From assembly GCF_005780165.1 (NCBI RefSeq), contig NZ_VAUV01000007.1, positions 186,001 through 250,000 on the forward strand: a stretch of 64,000 bases of DNA. Reading direction: 5' to 3'. The first letter of the stretch is position 1, and each line of letters starts with the position of its first letter. This document shows, in pieces, positions 46,002 to 55,243 of the stretch. Below the pieces are notes generated by a model. It was not told where the DNA came from and ran no database searches. It was given only the letters and a program-made list of their open reading frames with translations. Position numbers and translations under genes: made by a program. Source of the stretch: Phragmitibacter flavus. GTDB taxonomy: Bacteria > Verrucomicrobiota > Verrucomicrobiia > Verrucomicrobiales > Verrucomicrobiaceae.

Positions 46002-46030
46002 TCTCAATAGAGTCGCAAAACAGGTGTCAA
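46001..46030 (-). promoter_or_regulatory. Candidate promoter of the cbb3 operon
   Basis: On the minus strand a perfect TTGACA lies at 46030-46025, followed after 18 bases by the weak hexamer TGAGAT (46006-46001). The match at -10 is poor, so an activator or alternative sigma may be needed. The inverted repeat next to it supports regulation. Confidence 0.4.
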
Positions 46031-46250
46031 TCTCTGCACATATTGGGCATTGGATGCCGCTTCTTGAGATCGCGCGAGGGGTGGGTTGTGGGGCAATCAG
46101 ACACTTTGAGGCGCTTGTTTTTCGAAGGGTTGGAGGCCTTCAACGACTGGGGGCACGCACGCGCGGGAAGTGGCTGGGCAAGTCACGCCGGTCGCCGTTG
46201 TCGGGGTGAATGAACGAGGGTTGACGCCAGGGGCGATTGGGGAGGGAATA

Positions 46251-47006
46251 TCAAGGCAGATAACGTTGAAGAACTTCATGCCATTTGAGGTATCCTGAGC
46301 CGTTCAAATGGATCCCGTCGGATGTGTAGCGTGGATCCAGTTGATTGCCGTTGGAGACCATCGTGGAATAGAGATCGATGTAGATGATTTTTTGTCCATC
46401 AGCGATGGTTGCCATTTCTGTGTTAAACTCCTTGATGGACTGGGTAACGGCAGGACTTAGATTCATGCCTGTGGTGGAGCGCCACACGTCGGAATTGATG
46501 GGCAAAACGCTTTGAAGAAACAGTTGGGTTTGTGGTGAGGTGGTTTGGATTTGCACAACGAGATTGCGGTAATCTGCCATCACCTCGCTGCTGGGTCTGC
46601 CTATCCGAAGATCGTTGATGCCAATCATGAGGAAAAGCTGTTTGGGATGATGCTGCAGAATTTTGTCCAAGCGATGACGCAAACCTTCGATGGTGTCGCC
46701 GGCAATACCCCGGTTCAGCGCCGGACGTCGCAACAACTCGTTCCAAGGACAAAAATCGGTGATCGAATCTCCGGCGAAAATGATCGTGGCCTCTTGTGGA
46801 GGTAGAACGGCATAGGTGTTGGCCCGTGCTTGATAAGCGGGCGAGTCAAAGTAACTGGGGGCCCTCAACTCAGACCGTGACGATGGCAAGATCTTTGCAA
46901 GCAAATAGGAGACTCCGCCTTTTTTATGGACAAAAATCACGCCTGCTCCCAAGAATAACAGGTTGAGGACCAGGGAAAGGGCAAGGATCGTTCGCAATCG
47001 TTTCAT
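46251..47006 (-). CDS. SGNH/GDSL-type hydrolase, membrane-anchored or secreted
   Basis: 251 residues. The N-terminal hydrophobic segment (ILALSLVLNLLFLGAGVIFV) is a signal anchor. The SGNH blocks are all there: IIFAGDSITDF (catalytic Ser), NRGIAGDTIEG, LMIGINDLRIG (block III Asn) and TSDGIHLNGSGYLKW (catalytic Asp-x-x-His). Such esterases in this phylum often remove acetyl groups from carbohydrates. The substrate is unknown. Confidence 0.9.
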   Translation of the reverse strand: MKRLRTILALSLVLNLLFLGAGVIFVHKKGGVSYLLAKILPSSRSELRAPSYFDSPAYQARANTYAVLPPQEATIIFAGDSITDFCPWNELLRRPALNRGIAGDTIEGLRHRLDKILQHHPKQLFLMIGINDLRIGRPSSEVMADYRNLVVQIQTTSPQTQLFLQSVLPINSDVWRSTTGMNLSPAVTQSIKEFNTEMATIADGQKIIYIDLYSTMVSNGNQLDPRYTSDGIHLNGSGYLKWHEVLQRYLP

Positions 47007-47031
47007 GGTTCGATGTCCGATTCATTAAACA

Positions 47032-47376
47032 AGGACACTTCATCTCTCAAGTATAGTTGTCTCGACCGAGCATCCCGACACTGACTACGTCCTGGACGCC
47101 ACCGATGTGCAGCAACTAAAAAAGGAAACCGATGACTACGCCGCAGTGTTGGTCGCACCCAGCTCCACCATCGCTCAGCGCAAATCACAAACGCAGCAAT
47201 TGCGTGCCTTGTTTCGCGAAGCCCACTAGCAACTCGTCGGCATGGTCCGCCTCATCAAACGCTTCGAACGAGCCTCAGGCGGCCCCGCGATGATGTCCGC
47301 CTATCACGCCTCACGCGTGATCCGGGTCATCGCGCACCGTTCTGAGAACGGCACCGTCACGTCCCCGCTCGCTTAG
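47032..47376 (+). pseudogene. Decayed gene fragment with an in-frame TAG
   Basis: One frame of about 345 bases reads as plausible protein (VSTEHPDTDYVLDATDVQQL; YAAVLVAPSSTIAQRKSQ; LRALFREAH). It hits TAG at 47227-47229, then continues (LVGMVRLIKRFERASGG; AYHASRVIRVIAHRSENG) to a stop at 47374-47376. The 5' end has no start codon, with an in-frame TAA just upstream. It resembles phylum-specific helical proteins of unknown function and is taken as a remnant. No insertion-sequence ends are seen around it. Confidence 0.5.
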
Positions 47377-47404
47377 ACGATTAAGGACTCCTGCATGGGG
47401 CGCA

Positions 47405-49447
47405 TCATCCATCTCCACTGTTCTCAGATGCAGGGATGTCATCTCGCCAACCGGTGTCTCGGGCCGCCTTGCTGGCGGCAATAAACAAACCGACATCTCG
47501 CATCACTTCGCTGAAGACGACGGCTGGCACCGCTTGCAGTGGTAGAGCTTCCGCCCTGCCGCACGCGAAGAATTTCACCCTGACAATGTGTAGCCAGATG
47601 ATCAATTGCCCGGTCGTTGCAGAGGGACGAACGTTTTCAGTCACTTTGAGTGCGGCCCGGATGTCTAGTTTTAGGAATTCCACCGAAGGCTCAAACTGGC
47701 TGGGACCTCCGTGAAATTGGTAGTCCCAGCCTCGCTGTCGGCAAAGAGCGGCAAAAGTTCCCTGATGGAGAACTTCGCCTTTGAAGCGTGTGTCCTCGGT
47801 CTGGTCCTCTGGGCTGGCGTCCTGCCGATGAACTTCTCTCAAGGCCTGCTGGAAAGGCTGGATCAATCGCCGGGCCAGCACCCACCGCTGCCAGGCTTGA
47901 AATTGGTCATCGGACAACTCAGCCGGATGCCAGAGTCGCACCGAATCGGTGTCCGTCGGCGTGAAAAGTTCGCCCTCAATGGTAACCCATCGTCCGTCTT
48001 CGTTGGCCTTTTCGAACGGTTCGAATCCGACGACGGTGTCACCCGCCTCCCAAAGCAGCCGTCGACTCAAAGGACCAACGAGCGGATGAGACAGGTAATG
48101 GCTGCGCCACACCCCACCAGAAATCCGACGTCCGAGGCACATCATCGCTTCCAACCTCAGGATTTGATCCCGCCAGGTTTTCTTCAGGTTACGCAGTAGC
48201 ATCTGCATTTCCGCCACGCTTTCGGAGTGGTCGCGCGCCACGCTGGCAGGAGGCTTGAAACTGGGTGGTGATGTCCCGTCACTCCACAGGAGAGTCGGGG
48301 TGCCGGTTCTTGCGAAGGCGAGGCTCACTGAAAAATCGCCCACTTTATACCCTAATTCACCGCTGCTCGTGAAACCATGATCTGGCACCGATGTTTCCTC
48401 CAGAACGGCCCACTCGGCACCACTGCGTTCTTCGACGGCAGTCACCGCCTTCGCGACGCCTTTGCGGGTGGACTTGTGCTTCGCCGCCGTCCGCAGCCGG
48501 ACGATAGCCTGGGTGGCCGAGGAGTCTGCCTGCTGGCTCAGGACATGGGCGCAGGCAGCCGCGATTTTGGCTGATCGCGGACCGATGTTTTTGAGTTTGA
48601 GAAGGCAGCGTTCACCTGCGTCACGGAGATGGTCAACCAAGTCAACGTGAGGAATGCAGAGCCAGATTAGAGCACGTAGGAGATCGGTGAAATCTTCATC
48701 CAGCAGGTCCTTCCGTCCTGATACGTATCCCCGGAATCTCACTTCCAACGGACCGTCTCGCCCCAGCGATTCGAGAATATCACGCATGATGAGCGTGAAC
48801 ACGGGCAACTCCATGACGAGAGCCCCCGCTTCACGGAGATAAGCCTTGCCCGGCTTGGCAGAGTGCTGGCTATTGGCGAGCGCGAGGAGCGCATCCCATG
48901 TTTGACGTAAGTCGGCGGGCAGCGAGTTCTGCCAATTCCATGCCACCGCCGTCCATGCATCACGGATGTCCGGTAGGACGTCGTCGGTGGAGAGTTTCAA
49001 TGCCACCGAGAGTCGCCTCATCAACGCCCGGTGCGCCTTGTCGGTTGCTCGTTTAGAAATGAGAGGCAGGTGTTTTCTTAGACACGTGAGCAACCGGATG
49101 GAGAACTTTCCAATCGTCTCCTGATGCTCGGTCCACTGAACCAATTCATCCAGCGGAAGACTGGAGAAAGGGTATCTTTTGGCAGCCTGAGCCTCAATCC
49201 AGCCGCACACGGCGGAGTCCGCGGCGGAAACGCCTCTTTTCAGCAATTCGCCCACAAGGCGCAGCACATCCCAAGATGAATTTTCTTGGTGATGGTGATA
49301 GCAAAGCCATTCGAGCGCCGCTTCTAAAACTCCCTGTTGTTCCTCCCGGCTGAGGTTTATTGCCGGATGCGGGTTGTTTCGAACCGGGTAGGGGCGCCAC
49401 GTTTTTAGGCATGCTTGTCTGAAGCGTTCGAACTCGTCTGCGGTCAT
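47405..49447 (-). CDS. DUF4132 (MolR/YehI-like) protein
   Basis: 680 residues, soluble. The N-terminal 400 residues are helical, with repeat-like character (WLCYHHHQENSSWDVLRLV; LIWLCIPHVDLVDHLRDAGE; LLKLKNIGPRSAKIAAAC). The C-terminal part contains the DUF4132 signature: LRLEAMMCLGRRISGGVWRS, HPLVGPLSRRLLWEA, VRLWHPAELSDDQFQAWQRW, QPFQQALREVHR and FAALCRQRGWDYQFHGG. DUF4132 proteins include E. coli YehI/MolR and are often fused to WGR domains. Here no WGR is visible. The function is unknown. It is flanked by a decayed gene, so the locus is probably accessory. The last 60 residues are variable. Confidence 0.72.
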   Translation of the reverse strand: MTADEFERFRQACLKTWRPYPVRNNPHPAINLSREEQQGVLEAALEWLCYHHHQENSSWDVLRLVGELLKRGVSAADSAVCGWIEAQAAKRYPFSSLPLDELVQWTEHQETIGKFSIRLLTCLRKHLPLISKRATDKAHRALMRRLSVALKLSTDDVLPDIRDAWTAVAWNWQNSLPADLRQTWDALLALANSQHSAKPGKAYLREAGALVMELPVFTLIMRDILESLGRDGPLEVRFRGYVSGRKDLLDEDFTDLLRALIWLCIPHVDLVDHLRDAGERCLLKLKNIGPRSAKIAAACAHVLSQQADSSATQAIVRLRTAAKHKSTRKGVAKAVTAVEERSGAEWAVLEETSVPDHGFTSSGELGYKVGDFSVSLAFARTGTPTLLWSDGTSPPSFKPPASVARDHSESVAEMQMLLRNLKKTWRDQILRLEAMMCLGRRISGGVWRSHYLSHPLVGPLSRRLLWEAGDTVVGFEPFEKANEDGRWVTIEGELFTPTDTDSVRLWHPAELSDDQFQAWQRWVLARRLIQPFQQALREVHRQDASPEDQTEDTRFKGEVLHQGTFAALCRQRGWDYQFHGGPSQFEPSVEFLKLDIRAALKVTENVRPSATTGQLIIWLHIVRVKFFACGRAEALPLQAVPAVVFSEVMRDVGLFIAASKAARDTGWRDDIPASENSGDG

Positions 49448-49593
49448 TTTGGGGCGTGAGCTGATTGTTATCTAGATAGGGTTGCAGTGATCTGGATTAC
49501 CCATGATTAGTCGACAGCCTTGATCGCGCCACTTTTCCAGATCGATGGATATATCGGGGTTGGCGGATTTCTCGATATGAGACCCGAGTTGCT

Positions 49594-51360
49594 TCAACGT
49601 CTTTTGCCAGCACTAGCGTCCTTCCCGAGGGCGGGCGGCCGGTTCTGAGTTTCGGGGGAATCCTGAACTTGATGCATGACCATTTGGGGGAAGGGAATGG
49701 CCCAGCCGTGTTGGTTGCAGGAGTCGACGGCGAGGCGCTGGAGGGCGCGCTGGAGGGCGGGGTAGTTGTCGGCCTGGTCGCCGGTGAAGCGGGCGACGAG
49801 GATGTAGTCGAGCGATGACTCGGAGGCGCTTTTGAACTCGACCACCACGACGACGAGATGGGCGGGGTCGACTTGTTTGAGGAGGCCGGCGGTGATTTCT
49901 TCTTTGAGGATGTTGGGGATGGTGGTGGTGGCGTCTTTTTGATGACTGTAGTCGATGCCGAAGGTGGTGGAGACGGCGAATCCGTTGTGAAGGGAGGTGG
50001 CGTCGAGCTTCATGAAGTCGGCGGTGGCGATCCAACGGTGCTGGCCGCCACGGACGTCGAGTTCGACGTAGTCGGGGCCGAGGGCGATGACTTTGGCGAG
50101 GTCGGTGCCGTTGATGAGGATCCATTCGCCTTTTTTGCAGGGGAACCAGGTTTCGTCCTTGGTGGAGACGCGTGAGGTCATCTCCATAAGTTGCTCAAGG
50201 GGGAGTCGGACGCCGGGGCCACCGATGGCGGGGTTGGTGAGCTGGGTGAAGAGGTTGATGCGGCCGACTTTCCAGGGGACGCCGTTGATAAAGACGCGTT
50301 CGCCTTCGCGGACGGCACCGAGGTTGAGGAGCATGCGGACCTGCTCCATGTAGTTGGTGAGTCCGGATTTGGCGGCAAGGATGAGGCCGATGAGGGTGAG
50401 AACGGCGAGGGAGCCGAGGAGCCAGTCGCCGCGTGCGTAGAGGATGAGAAGGGCGGCGAGGAAGGCGAGGACGATGCTGACGCCCTGATGGAGGACATCA
50501 AGGAGGCGGGCGGCGAAGCTGAGTCGTTGATACTGCCGGAAGGGCAGGTATTTCATGATGTAGAAGTAGATGGCGCGCAGGACGGCGAGAACGATGATGA
50601 AGGTGAGGAGGGCGAGGAGGATGTTGAGTCCGCGGGCGAACACGGCGTCGCGTGCGGAGAGGGCGATCTGGCCCCAGAAGTCGGCACCGGTTTTGCGGAG
50701 TTCGGTGAGCTGGTAGCGGAGGACTTTGGCGCGGTCGGTGGCTTCTTCGAGCCGGGATTGCCAGGTTTGAGTGCCTTTATTGAGCAGGTCGAGGAGGGCT
50801 TTTTGATTGGCGGGGGTGGCGTTGGCGGAATTGCGTTGTTTGATTTCGCCGATGAGGTTCTCGATGTGGAGGAGGGCGGCCTGGGCCTGGGTGCTGCGAT
50901 CGTCCTGGATGGCGATTTGTTGTTGGAGGGCTTCCATGGCACGGGGGCGTTTGGTGAGTTCACGGAGGTCGCCGATGAGCGGGGTGATGAGAGATTGGAA
51001 TTCTTCCTGAACGGTGGGTGGGGTGGTGGGTTCGGAGGTGCCGTTGTAGTCCTGGTCGCTGATGCCGCTGGCGATTTGCATGAAATCGCGCTCGAGTTCG
51101 AGCCGGCGTTTGTCGAGGTTGGTGATCTGGGTTTCGAGGTCGGTCTTGACGGTCGGGTCTTTTTCCGCAGCGGCACGTTTGCGCAGGTCGCTGAGCTGGC
51201 GGACGATGTTCTGGTAGTTGTCGTGAAGGGTGAGGAGGGTTTCGGTGGTGCTGGAGGTGGTGGTAGCGGGGGCGGAAGGGGGGACGATTTCGGTTTGGGC
51301 CGGAAGGAACGGGCTGAGCAGGATCAGCAGAAGAGGGATGAGGAGATGGCGACCGGTCAT
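49594..51360 (-). CDS. MscS-family mechanosensitive channel
   Basis: 588 residues. A signal peptide (LLIPLLLILLSPFLPAQ) precedes a periplasmic coiled-coil domain (about 40-215; LRKRAAAEKDPTVKTD, LEERLxx-type helices). Then come membrane helices (GLNILLALLTFIIVLAVLRA; GVSIVLAFLAALLILYA; LLGSLAVLTLIGLILAA) and a pore-lining-like helix leading into NYMEQVRMLLNLGAVREGE. The MscS beta domain follows (VFINGVPWKVGRIN, YVELDVRGGQHRWIATADFM) and an alpha/beta C-terminal domain (GFAVSTTFGIDYSHQ, VEFKSASESSLDYILVARF). Large MscS relatives with N-terminal periplasmic domains are common. It opens under hypo-osmotic stress. Confidence 0.82.
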   Translation of the reverse strand: MTGRHLLIPLLLILLSPFLPAQTEIVPPSAPATTTSSTTETLLTLHDNYQNIVRQLSDLRKRAAAEKDPTVKTDLETQITNLDKRRLELERDFMQIASGISDQDYNGTSEPTTPPTVQEEFQSLITPLIGDLRELTKRPRAMEALQQQIAIQDDRSTQAQAALLHIENLIGEIKQRNSANATPANQKALLDLLNKGTQTWQSRLEEATDRAKVLRYQLTELRKTGADFWGQIALSARDAVFARGLNILLALLTFIIVLAVLRAIYFYIMKYLPFRQYQRLSFAARLLDVLHQGVSIVLAFLAALLILYARGDWLLGSLAVLTLIGLILAAKSGLTNYMEQVRMLLNLGAVREGERVFINGVPWKVGRINLFTQLTNPAIGGPGVRLPLEQLMEMTSRVSTKDETWFPCKKGEWILINGTDLAKVIALGPDYVELDVRGGQHRWIATADFMKLDATSLHNGFAVSTTFGIDYSHQKDATTTIPNILKEEITAGLLKQVDPAHLVVVVVEFKSASESSLDYILVARFTGDQADNYPALQRALQRLAVDSCNQHGWAIPFPQMVMHQVQDSPETQNRPPALGKDASAGKRR

Positions 51361-51481
51361 GGTGGGGTTAAGTAGGAGTTCTTGGGGTGGAATGGCAAGC
51401 GTGGGATTATGGAAGAGGTGGATTCGACGGGAATGTGTGTGTTTTAATTGCGTGGGGGAGTTTCCTGCTTATTGGCAGACG

Positions 51482-52909
51482 GTGGTCTTTAGTTCGCACG
51501 TTTTCCTTTTCTATTTTTTGCCGCTGGTGGTTCTGGGGTATTATTTGATCCCCAAAATCGGGCGGCATTTGTTTCTCACGGTGGTGAGTTATGTGTTTTA
51601 TGGGTGGTGGAATCCGTGGTTTACGTTGTTGATGCTGGCTTCGACGGCGGTGGATTACTGGTGCGGGAAGGTGATTGCGAGTGGGGAGGCAGTGGGGGAT
51701 CGAGGGCGAATGAGGCTGGGGATGTTGATTTCGGTGACTTCCAATTTGGGGGTGCTGGCGTTCTTCAAATACACGGCATTTTTGATGGAGAGTGCGCAGG
51801 GGATGGCAAGCTGGATGGAGTGGGGGGTGCTGCCGGTGCCGGAGTTCTTCCGTAACATTGTGCTGCCGGTAGGGATTTCGTTTTATGTGTTTCAGAGCAT
51901 GAGTTATTGCATTGACCTGTATCGGGGTCATGCGAAGCCGGCGGATTCGTTTGTGGATTTTGCGTGTTATGTCGCGTTGTTTCCGCAGCTGGTGGCGGGT
52001 CCGATTGTGCGTTACGGGAGTGTGGCGGAGCAGTTGCGCAGCCGGGTGCACACGGTGGAGAATTTTTCGTTGGGGGTGACGCGGTTTTGTTTGGGGTTTG
52101 CGAAGAAGATCATGTTGGCGGACCCGATGGGGGCGATTGCGGACGGGGCGTTTGGGGCGGGGACGGGGTCGCTGACGACGGCAATGGCGTGGGTGGGTAT
52201 CGGGGCGTATGCGTTGCAGATCTATTTCGATTTTTCGGCGTATTCAGACATGGCAATTGGTTTGGGGCGGATGTTTGGGTTTCATTTTATTGAGAACTTT
52301 GCGTCGCCGTATAAGAGCGTGAGCATCACGGATTTCTGGCGGCGCTGGCACATTTCGCTGTCGACGTTTTTGCGGGATTATCTGTATATTCCGCTGGGGG
52401 GGAATCGGAAGGGACCGGCGCGGACTTACATCAACCTGATGGCGACGATGTTGCTGGGGGGGTTGTGGCATGGGGCTTCGTGGAATTTTGTGGCGTGGGG
52501 GGCGATCCATGGCGGGGTGCTGGCGTTGGAGCGTTGGTTTGGCAAACATGCGTCGCTGGCGCGGTTGCCGAGGGTGATCAAGATGGCCTACACGTTGGTG
52601 ATTGTGCTGGTGGGCTGGGTGTTTTTCCGTGCGGAGAATTTTGAGGTGGCGGTGGGGTATTTGAAGGTGATGTTTGTGGGGGCGGAGGTGCGTCCGACGG
52701 CGTTGATGTTGCAGGCGGAGTTGTTGAGCGGGGCGAATTTGGTGACGATGGCGGTGGGGTTGTTTGCCGTGTGGTTGATGCCGAACACGCAGACGATATT
52801 GCGTCGGTTCGTGTTGTGGAAGGCGGTGCTGGGGCTGGTGCTGTTCGTGGTGGCGGTGGCGATGATGTTCACGAGTGGGTTCAGTCCGTTTTTGTATTTC
52901 CAATTTTAA
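51482..52909 (+). CDS. MBOAT O-acyltransferase (AlgI-like)
   Basis: 475 residues from the GTG at 51482, which gives the typical family opening VVFSSHVFLFYFLPLVVLGY; the longer frame upstream is not coding-like. About ten membrane helices. Signature elements are VAGPIVRYGSV, YFDFSAYSDMAIGLGRMFGF, FWRRWHISLSTFLRDYLYIP and the catalytic His region GGLWHGASWNFVAWGAIHG near residue 323. MBOAT enzymes pass acyl groups across the membrane, which AlgJ/AlgX-like partners put onto a polysaccharide. That partner is encoded 18 bases downstream. Confidence 0.93.
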   Translation: MVFSSHVFLFYFLPLVVLGYYLIPKIGRHLFLTVVSYVFYGWWNPWFTLLMLASTAVDYWCGKVIASGEAVGDRGRMRLGMLISVTSNLGVLAFFKYTAFLMESAQGMASWMEWGVLPVPEFFRNIVLPVGISFYVFQSMSYCIDLYRGHAKPADSFVDFACYVALFPQLVAGPIVRYGSVAEQLRSRVHTVENFSLGVTRFCLGFAKKIMLADPMGAIADGAFGAGTGSLTTAMAWVGIGAYALQIYFDFSAYSDMAIGLGRMFGFHFIENFASPYKSVSITDFWRRWHISLSTFLRDYLYIPLGGNRKGPARTYINLMATMLLGGLWHGASWNFVAWGAIHGGVLALERWFGKHASLARLPRVIKMAYTLVIVLVGWVFFRAENFEVAVGYLKVMFVGAEVRPTALMLQAELLSGANLVTMAVGLFAVWLMPNTQTILRRFVLWKAVLGLVLFVVAVAMMFTSGFSPFLYFQF

Positions 52910-52927
52910 GTTCCTAGAAATTTTTGT

Positions 52928-54661
52928 ATGTCGCAGATGCATAATCCTTACGCGGAAGAGCGCGATCACACGGTGTTTGAGATTGGCCACGGGGTGGCGT
53001 GGGTGGTGGCGGTGGTGTTCATGTTGTTGTTGAGCGTGCCGCCTTTGGTGGAGCATGTGGACAAGGGGCTGAAGGAAAAGTGGGCGGAGAGTCCGGTGGG
53101 GAGGTTGCTGGGGTGGAAGCCGAAGGAGACGACGTTGCTGGCGCATATTCGCGCGGTGGAGGGCGGGCTGGATGCGGCGGGGTATAGCACTTGGATGCGG
53201 CAGACGACGCAGGGCTGGCTGACGAGGGAGTTTGCGTTGGGAAATCGGAAGTCGTTTATTGGCTATGAGGGGTGGTTGTTTTATCCGCCCGACTTGAGGG
53301 CATTGACGGGGCACGGTCCTTTGAAGAAGGAGCCGGTGAGTGTGATGAAGGCACCGGAGTTGGCGAAGCTGCCGGAGACGCGGGATGTGATTGTGGCGTT
53401 TGCAAAACAGTTGGAGGAGCGCGGGGTGAAATTGGTGTTGGTGCCGGTGCCGTTGAAACCGATGATTTATCCAGAGCATGTTTCGCCGTTGATCACGAAT
53501 GAGTGGATCACCCACCCGGATGCACCGGCATTTTATGAGTTGCTGCGTCGGGAAGGGGTGGAGGTGTTGGATTTGACGCCTGATCTGGCGAAGGTGCGCA
53601 GCAAGCGTCAGCATGTGTTCGTGCGCGATCCGGACCGGCGCGACAGAGAGGCGGTGGCACAGGCGCAGGAGGATGCGCGGAAGTTACAGAAGGCGTTTTT
53701 GATGCAGGACACGCATTGGAGTCCGGAAGCGATGCGGGTGGCGGCGGAGAAGGTGGCGGGGTATTTGCGGGAGAATCATGGGGATTTATTGGAGCCGGTG
53801 GAGGAGATGATCCGGGCGGAGGACGGGGTGATGAGGAGCAGCTTGGGGGACCTGGTGCATTTGCTGGACCCGAAAGATGCGGACAGGATGTTTGCGAAAG
53901 AGGAGGCGTTTCTGCGGGTGATCGGTGAGGGAGCCCGCAGTCGTGAGAGTGGCCTGGTTCTGTTGGGGGACAGTTTTGTGAACATTTATGATGATGCGAG
54001 TTTGGGGTTTGATGATCCGGCGGTGGACAATCTTCAAGAGCCGAGGATGCGGGCGGGTTTTGCGGAGCAGCTGGCGGTGGTGTTGCAGCAGCCTCTGGAT
54101 GTGATTGCAATGAACGGGCGGGGTTCGACGGAGGTAAGGAAGGAGTTTGCGCGGCGTCCAGATGACGAGGTGCGGTCGAAGAAGGTGGTGGTTTGGGTGA
54201 TTGCGGCGCGGGATGTGTTGTTGAGCCGAAGCGCGGCGAAGCAGGCGGACATTGAGTGGGGATTCGTGGAATTTAATCCGAACAAGAGCAAGGCTGGGGC
54301 TGAAGTGGCGGTAGCGAGCAATGGGGAGATGCGGGTGGTGGTGGAGGCGATGTTGAGTGAGAAGTCGCCGAACCAGAGTCCGGTGGGCACTCCGTATCGG
54401 GAGGCGTTGCATGCGGCGGTGTATGATGTGGAGAAGGTGGTGGAGGGAAAATTGGAGGCGCAGCAGGTGATCGGGATTCAGTGGACGTTCAGGGACAAGG
54501 TGATGCAGCCAACTTCGGATTTTGCCGAGGGAGGCCGGTATCGGTTGACGTTGGTGCCTTGGGATTCGAAGCCGGAGTTGCAGGGTTTGAATCTGGAGGA
54601 CACGACATCGGTGTTTGATGCGGAGCGGTGGTTTGTGGAGAAGGCAGAGGTGATGGAGTGA
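52928..54661 (+). CDS. AlgJ/AlgX-like acetyltransferase with SGNH fold
   Basis: 577 residues with one N-terminal membrane anchor (AWVVAVVFMLLLSVPPLVE). The SGNH-like periplasmic domain carries GYEGWLFYPPDL, LVPVPLKPMIYPE, the Asp-His motif DTHWSPEAM near residue 260 and the serine motif VLLGDSFVNIYDD near 347. These are the residues used by AlgX/AlgJ to transfer acetyl groups. A C-terminal beta domain of about 120 residues follows. Together with the preceding MBOAT gene it forms a two-gene O-acylation unit for an exopolysaccharide. No polymer synthase is nearby. Confidence 0.87.
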   Translation: MSQMHNPYAEERDHTVFEIGHGVAWVVAVVFMLLLSVPPLVEHVDKGLKEKWAESPVGRLLGWKPKETTLLAHIRAVEGGLDAAGYSTWMRQTTQGWLTREFALGNRKSFIGYEGWLFYPPDLRALTGHGPLKKEPVSVMKAPELAKLPETRDVIVAFAKQLEERGVKLVLVPVPLKPMIYPEHVSPLITNEWITHPDAPAFYELLRREGVEVLDLTPDLAKVRSKRQHVFVRDPDRRDREAVAQAQEDARKLQKAFLMQDTHWSPEAMRVAAEKVAGYLRENHGDLLEPVEEMIRAEDGVMRSSLGDLVHLLDPKDADRMFAKEEAFLRVIGEGARSRESGLVLLGDSFVNIYDDASLGFDDPAVDNLQEPRMRAGFAEQLAVVLQQPLDVIAMNGRGSTEVRKEFARRPDDEVRSKKVVVWVIAARDVLLSRSAAKQADIEWGFVEFNPNKSKAGAEVAVASNGEMRVVVEAMLSEKSPNQSPVGTPYREALHAAVYDVEKVVEGKLEAQQVIGIQWTFRDKVMQPTSDFAEGGRYRLTLVPWDSKPELQGLNLEDTTSVFDAERWFVEKAEVME

Positions 54662-54697
54662 TGAATGGGGAAGTAAGATTTTGCTAGTGGACTGAAG

Positions 54698-54714
54698 ACC
54701 GACGAAACGTCGGT
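54698..54714. repeat. Short hairpin ACCGACG-AAA-CGTCGGT
   Basis: A perfect 7-bp stem with an AAA loop, 37 bases after the AlgJ/X-like stop and followed by TGTCCC rather than a T-tract. It may be a weak terminator or a stray intergenic palindrome. Confidence 0.5.
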
Positions 54715-54852
54715 TGTCCCAGTGGTGGTTTGTGGAAAACGTCCATGATCCCAGTGTGGAGGTGATGGTGGTGAGGTGCTCGCACTCATTCCAGGGCCGA
54801 TTACTATAAGAAGCATTGACGATTTCGTTCGTCTGGGGTTCCATTTGAGCTT

Positions 54853-55227
54853 ATGAAAGCTTTCGCTGTTGTTACTCTGCTACTGTTGTTTTTTATGAAT
54901 GCATCGTCTGTTTCTGCTGAGGCTCCTTACCGCCACATTGTGTTGTTCAAATTCAAGGAGTCGGCGACGCCGGAACAGGTGAAGGGAGTGGAGGAGGCGT
55001 TCAAGGCGCTGCCGGGGAAGATTGACACGATTGTGGATTTTGAGTGGGGGACGAACGTGAGTCCAGAGGGCAAGGATGACGGGTTCACGCATTGCTTTTT
55101 TGTGACGTTCAAGGACAAGGCGGGTCTTGAGGTGTATCTGCCACATCCCGATCACAAGGCGTTTGGTGCCGGGTTGAGGGAGATCCTCGACAAGGTGCTG
55201 GTGGTCGATTACGTGGCGACGAAGTGA
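54853..55227 (+). CDS. Secreted Dabb (stress-responsive A/B barrel) domain protein
   Basis: 124 residues with a signal peptide (FAVVTLLLLFFMNASSVSA). The mature part is a Dabb domain: the strand YRHIVLFKFKESATPEQV, KALPGKIDTIVDFEWGTNVS, and the final FVTFKDKAGLEVYLPHPDHK. This ferredoxin-like fold forms dimeric barrels in plants and bacteria. Its function is generally unclear. The exported form is common in Planctomycetes and Verrucomicrobia. It is followed after 16 bases by the GHL10 gene. Confidence 0.9.
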   Translation: MKAFAVVTLLLLFFMNASSVSAEAPYRHIVLFKFKESATPEQVKGVEEAFKALPGKIDTIVDFEWGTNVSPEGKDDGFTHCFFVTFKDKAGLEVYLPHPDHKAFGAGLREILDKVLVVDYVATK

Positions 55228-55243
55228 GGTTTTCTTTCTCAAG

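Noticed and set aside
46024-46209. 61-codon frame upstream of the SGNH hydrolase
   Set aside because: No start context, Arg/Gly-rich and no family; it overlaps the promoter region of the cbb3 operon.
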